From contig NZ_CP034433.1 in the NCBI RefSeq assembly GCF_003952345.1, positions 2,728,001-2,792,000 on the forward strand: 64,000 bases of DNA. The letters run 5' to 3'. The position numbers and the translations under genes are program-made. Shown piece by piece: positions 59,479-64,000 of this stretch (positions are counted from its first letter, which is position 1; each line of letters opens with the position of its first letter). The notes under the pieces were generated by a model. It had not been told where the DNA came from, did not search any database, and was given only the letters and a program-made list of their open reading frames with translations. Origin of the DNA: Iodobacter ciconiae (lineage in GTDB: Bacteria > Pseudomonadota > Gammaproteobacteria > Burkholderiales > Chitinibacteraceae).

Positions 59479-59668
59479 ACCACGGAGAGCACAGAGAAAA
59501 CCAAGAAAAATAATAGTTTTTTCCAAACCTTTCATGGCTCTCTTAGAGAACTATGTTTTGCTCACTGTACCTTACCCCAAACCTTGAAACACAAAGATAA
59601 GAAAATTAGGCACACAGCACTCCTCAAGGTTTTCTCCGTGTTCTCTGTGGTTCAAGGTTGGGGTTTTT
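59464..59668. repeat. CACAGAG-type inverted-repeat element, long form
   Basis: Left arm AAACCCAAGTCTTGAACCAC then GGAGAGCACAGAG; right arm CTCCGTGTTCTCTGTGGTTC then AAGGTTGGGGTTT, about 205 bp end to end. The left end overlaps the last codons of the PaiB-like gene. It fills two thirds of the 310-bp gap before purC; no gene inside. Confidence 0.8.
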
Positions 59669-59788
59669 AGCGTGCCCCCCTATAAATCGCGTCTTTTAAC
59701 TAAAGACTTGGCAGCTTTTATGCGAAAGCTAAAATAATCGGGCAAAATAGCAGCCTGTTGCTTCACTCTGCTGCTTTAAGGAAATGCG

Positions 59789-60667
59789 ATGACCGGCCTT
59801 ACCACGACCAATTTGACCAGCCTGACTAAAATTTATTCGGGCAAAGTACGCGATCTTTACGCGATTGATGATGCGCGCATGCTGATGATCGCAACCGACC
59901 GCCTTTCTGCATTTGATGTGATTCTGGCCGAGCCGATTCCTGAAAAAGGCAAAATCCTGACCGCTATTTCCAACTTCTGGTTTGATAAGCTCAAAGACGT
60001 GGTGCCCAGCCACTTCACCGGCGAGCGTGCAGAAGACGTGGTCAGTGCAGCTGACCTGCCTCAGGTTGAAGGCCGCGCCGTGGTAGTAAAGCGCCTGAAA
60101 CCAGTGGCTGTAGAAGCGATTGTTCGCGGCTATATCGCAGGCTCTGGCTGGAAAGAGTATCAACAAAACGGCAGCATCTGCGGCATGGCTTTGCCTGCTG
60201 GTTTACGCGAAGCAGATCAGTTACCTGAGCCTGTTTTCACCCCGTCCACCAAAGCAGAATTGGGCGACCATGATGAAAATATCAGCTATGCGCGCTGTGA
60301 AGAAGTAATTGGCGTGGAGCTTGCCGCCAGGGTGCGCGATACCGCCATTGCACTCTATAAAGCCGCCAGCATTTACGCGGCAACCTGCGGCATTATCATT
60401 GCCGACACCAAGTTTGAATTTGGCCTGGATACCGATGGCACGCTGTGCCTGATGGATGAAGCGCTGACACCAGATTCAAGCCGCTTCTGGCCTGCCGATC
60501 AATACGTACCAGGCAGTAATCCTCCCAGCTACGACAAGCAGTTTGTGCGTGACTGGCTGGAAACCACCGGCTGGGACAAAACCCCGCCAGCCCCTGCCCT
60601 GCCTTTGGAAGTTGCTGAAAAAACCGCCGCTAAATACCGCGAAGCACTGGATAAGCTGACTAAGTAA
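59789..60667 (+). CDS. purC: Phosphoribosylaminoimidazole-succinocarboxamide synthase PurC
   Basis: SAICAR synthetase of purine biosynthesis, joining aspartate to CAIR with ATP. 292 residues, the longer (yeast/beta-proteobacterial) form. Landmarks are [48 protein letters not shown] and [26 protein letters not shown] precedes the ATG. Stands alone. Confidence 0.97.
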   Translation: MTGLTTTNLTSLTKIYSGKVRDLYAIDDARMLMIATDRLSAFDVILAEPIPEKGKILTAISNFWFDKLKDVVPSHFTGERAEDVVSAADLPQVEGRAVVVKRLKPVAVEAIVRGYIAGSGWKEYQQNGSICGMALPAGLREADQLPEPVFTPSTKAELGDHDENISYARCEEVIGVELAARVRDTAIALYKAASIYAATCGIIIADTKFEFGLDTDGTLCLMDEALTPDSSRFWPADQYVPGSNPPSYDKQFVRDWLETTGWDKTPPAPALPLEVAEKTAAKYREALDKLTK

Positions 60668-60684
60668 AACATAATTTAAAAACC

Positions 60685-60714
60685 GGCCGACAGCTTCAAT
60701 AAAAGCTGGCGGCC
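60685..60714 (+). terminator. Strong hairpin after purC
   Basis: GGCCGACAGCTT-CAATAA-AAGCTGGCGGCC: 12-bp stem with one A-G mismatch, 18 bp past the purC stop. No T-tract follows, so either it is factor-assisted or it only protects the mRNA 3' end. Confidence 0.55.
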
Positions 60715-60882
60715 TGCTCACCTCCAGGCAATTAAGGCGTTCTGTGCCCGCGTATTTACCCGCACGCAGCACAGCGTTGGCCAGGCTAAGTAACAGATCT
60801 GCCATCCTCCCAACACACCCTCGCAACAACCCCTATTTCTTCTGCTAGGCTTAAGCACTTCTCTGCCTAATGCTCAGATACC

Positions 60883-62151
60883 ATGTTTAATTTCTTACAA
60901 CAGCTTTTTGTGAAGCCGCCACCACCACCTGCACGCCCTGTTTATCAAGGCCCTGCAATTGCATTACAGCTGCAACTCATAAATATTATCGATAATGATG
61001 GCAAAATCATTGGCAGCCTGCTTCGCAGGAGGGCAAATAACAAAGAAAGCCTTACACAGACTTTACTGGAAGAAAGAGAGTTAATCTGTCACGCCGTACG
61101 CCTGGGTACAACGGCGGGTAAAAAACGCCTGCGCCTGCTGGAAATATCTGCTGGCAGCTTGCTACAGCCAGAGCTGGCACAATTTGCTGAACAGGGAGGA
61201 ATGCTGCTGCTCAATACCAACACCGCCTTGCCCGAGCATGGCCTGACCGCATTACAGAAGCTTCAAAAAGCGGGGTTAGGATTGGTGCTCCAGCTACCTG
61301 CCACATGGTCATCCGAGATTGTTACCCAGGCTCAGTGGCTAAGCTTCTCAGTTAATGGCAAGCTGGCCACCGATATAGAAAAACTGGTACAGCGCATTAA
61401 AGTGCAGGCCCCAAACAAACCCATGCTGATGCTGGATTTAGCCTGGCATGATGAGTTCCAGCTTTGCCAGCAGCTGGGTATTACCTATGCCGCAGGCAGG
61501 TTGTTTCACCAGAACACCTGGCGGGAAGGCCCTATCGAAGCTGGATTTTTAAGAATTATCGATTTACTGAATTTGCTGCAGCAAGACGCCAGCAATAATG
61601 AAATTGCGCTGTCACTAAAAACCGATCCGCTGCTCTCTTTCAGGGTACTGGCACAAGCCAACTCGGCCGCCGAAGCACGCAATAAAAAAATAGACACGCT
61701 AGATCAGGCCCTGGTGGCATTGGGCCGGGAACGTTTATACCGCTGGCTTTCCTTACTACTGTTTTCCTTACCCGGCCAGGAAAGGCCTAACCCTGCCCTG
61801 CTGGAATATGCCTTATTACGCGCCGAGCTCACCGAGCGTCTGGGAAGCCAGCGCTGGCCTCAGGAAAAAGATCATCTGTATTTACTGGGTCTATTTTCCG
61901 TACTAGAGCAGCTAATCCACCGCCCCCTGACACAAATTGTCGGGCTGCTTAAGCTGCCGGAAGCCGTCTGCTCCGCGCTGCTGAACAGCACAGGCCCCTA
62001 TGCCCCATTTCTAAGCCTCGCCATTGCCAGCGAATCTGCACAGTGCCCGGATGCCAGGCTGCTGGTTGAATGCGGGATCAATGCAAATCATTTTTTCAAA
62101 ATGTATTACGAAGCACTGCTTAGCGTTGAGGCCGCCAGCGAAGGAGCGTAG
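60883..62151 (+). CDS. HDOD protein with degenerate EAL-like N-terminus (YuxH-type)
   Basis: 422 residues. N-terminal ~200 residues resemble a ruined EAL domain (LQKLQKAGLGLVLQLP, GITYAAGRLFHQN) without the EAL catalytic residues; the C-terminal ~200 are HDOD (IIDLLNLLQQDASNNEIALS, FRVLAQANSAA, DQALVALGRERLYRWLSLLL). This EAL-HDOD layout is typical of YuxH-like signalling proteins. Paralogue of the shorter HDOD protein at 2282-3277. Role inferred only as a c-di-GMP-linked or stress adaptor. Confidence 0.82.
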   Translation: MFNFLQQLFVKPPPPPARPVYQGPAIALQLQLINIIDNDGKIIGSLLRRRANNKESLTQTLLEERELICHAVRLGTTAGKKRLRLLEISAGSLLQPELAQFAEQGGMLLLNTNTALPEHGLTALQKLQKAGLGLVLQLPATWSSEIVTQAQWLSFSVNGKLATDIEKLVQRIKVQAPNKPMLMLDLAWHDEFQLCQQLGITYAAGRLFHQNTWREGPIEAGFLRIIDLLNLLQQDASNNEIALSLKTDPLLSFRVLAQANSAAEARNKKIDTLDQALVALGRERLYRWLSLLLFSLPGQERPNPALLEYALLRAELTERLGSQRWPQEKDHLYLLGLFSVLEQLIHRPLTQIVGLLKLPEAVCSALLNSTGPYAPFLSLAIASESAQCPDARLLVECGINANHFFKMYYEALLSVEAASEGA

Positions 62152-62174
62152 CTTACAAAACAGAATGATCCGGT

Positions 62175-63860
62175 CTAAAACAAACGCTCGGCAAATAATG
62201 CGGGTTCGAACACCTTGCGCCACTCTACCTGCTGGGTAGGCACAAGCTGATCAGACTCTCTGGCACAGAGACTGGATAACGCCCCCCAGAAAGGATCCTC
62301 CTTAGGCAATAGCTGAGCTAATTCCCCAGGCAAGCAGAACATCGGTTTTCCGGCCAGATTGCCAATCATACCGGCCGCAAGATCTGGCCTGCTGGCCTTG
62401 ATAAATAAAGGAACTTCAGCGCGCTTTCGCCATTGCTGAGGCGTTAGTTTATAAGCAAAGCGAAATTTATCGTTGCGATCGCCTTTACTGCGAAAAAAAT
62501 GATCATCAAAGACGCCTTTACGATAAAAAGCGGCTGTCAAAGAAGGCTTATGATCACCAATCAAAGCAATCACCAGCGGGCGTTTACGCTTTTTTGCCTG
62601 AGCCTCAAGCTGCTTCACAAATTTTTCCAGATGTTTTACTGCAGCATTCAGACGCTGATTGTAATCGCCCATTCCGCCGTCATAATCTCTGTCTGTGTAA
62701 TTACCGTGTGTCATTACGGTTACCAAGGACAGCATGGTTTTGCCTTTAGCCGGGCCTTGCGCATAAGCTTTAAGCGCAGCATCATATAAAAGACCATCGT
62801 CCGGCCAGGTTCTGGTTTTCCATGACATCTCTTCTACAAAACGTGTCGAACTAAAGCCAAAACTAGGGTAGATATTGCTCCGCTTCCAGAAATTGCCATA
62901 AAAATTATGCATGCCAATTGTTCGGTAACCCGCATCTTTGTAGCGGGAAACCAGTGTTGCCGCATCCTTGCGGTAGCTGCTGGCATAATTCTGATAATCA
63001 ATACCCGGTAAAACAGCAGACGACAAGCCCGTTAACATTTCAAACTCGGCCTCTGCCGTGCCTCCCCCATACACAGGGCTGAGCATCATGCTGGCACTAA
63101 AGCCCTTTTGCTTCAAACGCGCAATCGGCGTTATAAAGTGATCATCATCCAGGCTGGTAAAACAGGCTTCACATAAAATCAGCACCACATCCGGCTCAAT
63201 GGCCTGCTGTGTTTTAAGTGTGCCCAGCGTGTAAAAGGAATGAGCCCCGGCAGACGGCAGTTTCACACTTTCAGCCGTTTGATAAAGATGGACCAGTAAG
63301 CCATTTTGCCGAGTGTTCTGAATAAAGTTATATGACAGATAACTTGCCTTAAAATGCTCGGCCAGGATGCTGCTGCTGGTTTTGTTAAGCACCCCATGAT
63401 CAAAAATACGTATCAGTAAAAGAGCAGGTAAGAGCAGAGCCAGGGCTAACCGCCACCATGCAAAGCGCGGCCTTTTCCAGACTCCCACACCCACGGCACA
63501 CGCCACTAACAATGAAAACGCAATCATTTCCCAGTTCAGATAGCTGGCTAAAGATACACCCTGAGAAACCTCAAACAGATCACGGGCCAGCAGCGGCTCA
63601 CCCGTCTGCCCTTCTTTTAACCAGCTCGCCTGGCAGAGCAAACCTTCCAGCCCAATTGCCACAACCGTTGCAGCCCAACGATTCAGGACCAGGGCCAAAA
63701 ATGCAAACAGCAAGCCAGAAAACAGGAGGCGCTGCACGCTCCAGTTCTGATCTACAAAATAACGCCCAAGCAGCAGCAAAAGCACCGGGCCAAGAATAAA
63801 GGCCAGTTGCTTAACTATTTTTCTAAAAAAAACAGCCTTCTCGAAATACGACATCAGCAT
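62175..63860 (-). CDS. LTA-synthase-like membrane sulfatase-fold enzyme
   Basis: About 561 residues: five N-terminal membrane helices (to ~residue 165) and a periplasmic alkaline-phosphatase-fold domain. Metal and nucleophile motifs are ILCEACF (Glu), SPVYGGGTAEAEFEML (Thr nucleophile), IGMHNFYGNFWKR and VIALIGDHKPS (Asp-His). Such proteins transfer phosphoglycerol or phosphoethanolamine to envelope glycans (OpgB/LtaS group). The start is uncertain: ATG 63860 is used; ATG 63854 and GTG 63878 are alternatives and none has a clear ribosome-binding site. Confidence 0.87.
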   Translation of the reverse strand: MLMSYFEKAVFFRKIVKQLAFILGPVLLLLLGRYFVDQNWSVQRLLFSGLLFAFLALVLNRWAATVVAIGLEGLLCQASWLKEGQTGEPLLARDLFEVSQGVSLASYLNWEMIAFSLLVACAVGVGVWKRPRFAWWRLALALLLPALLLIRIFDHGVLNKTSSSILAEHFKASYLSYNFIQNTRQNGLLVHLYQTAESVKLPSAGAHSFYTLGTLKTQQAIEPDVVLILCEACFTSLDDDHFITPIARLKQKGFSASMMLSPVYGGGTAEAEFEMLTGLSSAVLPGIDYQNYASSYRKDAATLVSRYKDAGYRTIGMHNFYGNFWKRSNIYPSFGFSSTRFVEEMSWKTRTWPDDGLLYDAALKAYAQGPAKGKTMLSLVTVMTHGNYTDRDYDGGMGDYNQRLNAAVKHLEKFVKQLEAQAKKRKRPLVIALIGDHKPSLTAAFYRKGVFDDHFFRSKGDRNDKFRFAYKLTPQQWRKRAEVPLFIKASRPDLAAGMIGNLAGKPMFCLPGELAQLLPKEDPFWGALSSLCARESDQLVPTQQVEWRKVFEPALFAERLF

Positions 63861-64000
63861 AAACCGGCAGAAACACACGTAATTAAAAGGGGCGGCAAAT
63901 CTAGCATAAAATCAACCGATTAACGTAATAAAATCATGATGAAGCACACTATTTACAGATAAAATTCCTCCTGTAAACATAGATAAAGTTATATCGCTGA

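Overview
This window looks like the replication-origin region of a moderate-GC betaproteobacterium, most likely of the Chromobacteriaceae (Neisseriales); an Iodobacter-like organism would fit. That assignment is inferred from gene order and protein style, not from any search. The anchor is dnaN-gyrB following dnaA on the minus strand (no recF between dnaN and gyrB) facing rpmH-rnpA-yidD-yidC-mnmE on the plus strand, with a DnaA box between the two arms.

Layout. 1-2.2 kb: sulfate/thiosulfate importer genes cysW-cysA, separated by eight copies of a 7-bp repeat. 2.3-5.3 kb: HDOD protein coupled to a PAS-PAS-GGDEF-EAL protein. 5.4-7.3 kb: rsmD and ftsY, the latter with a 14-copy hexamer microsatellite coding for Ala-Pro. 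7.5-15.7 kb: a putrescine/GABA catabolic cluster (puuR-type regulator, puuD, puuA, an SpuC-type aminotransferase, gabT, gabD). 16.2-21.7 kb: MscS channel, CHMI-family isomerase, chemoreceptor, metallophosphoesterase, trhO. 21.9-22.1 kb: decayed IS3-family transposase. 22.2-30.6 kb: a divergent, Fur-box-controlled TonB system: outer-membrane receptor on one side; periplasmic M16 protease, SbmA/BacA-like inner-membrane transporter, ExbB, ExbD and TonB on the other. It resembles the ferredoxin-piracy Fus system (and E. coli yddA-yddB-pqqL) but has an SbmA-type transporter in place of the ABC transporter and its own energising complex. This is the most attractive candidate system in the window.

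30.7-35.7 kb: accessory genes (NucS-like/DUF5655 protein, frameshifted RhuM remnant, small cupin, large SEC-C protein with a nuclease-like core). 36.1-45.6 kb: origin genes. 46.0-50.0 kb: a cluster of integron attC sites without an integrase in the window (CALIN-type), carrying small, mostly membrane-protein cassettes on the minus strand. One attC is split by an intact IS1182-family element that duplicated GTT, and another is entered by a 99-bp MITE at its core TA. 50.8-63.9 kb: acyltransferase/SGNH protein, acidic DUF6630-like protein, FAD oxidoreductase, MdlA/MdlB-type heterodimeric ABC exporter, PaiB-like flavoprotein, purC, a second HDOD protein and an LTA-synthase-like sulfatase-fold enzyme.

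Two dispersed repeat families run through the intergenic spaces. One is a ~240-bp multi-hairpin element (four near full-length and two partial copies) whose central 12-bp stem shows compensatory changes between copies. The other is an inverted-repeat family built on CCACGGAG/CACAGAG words that sits immediately 3' of genes.
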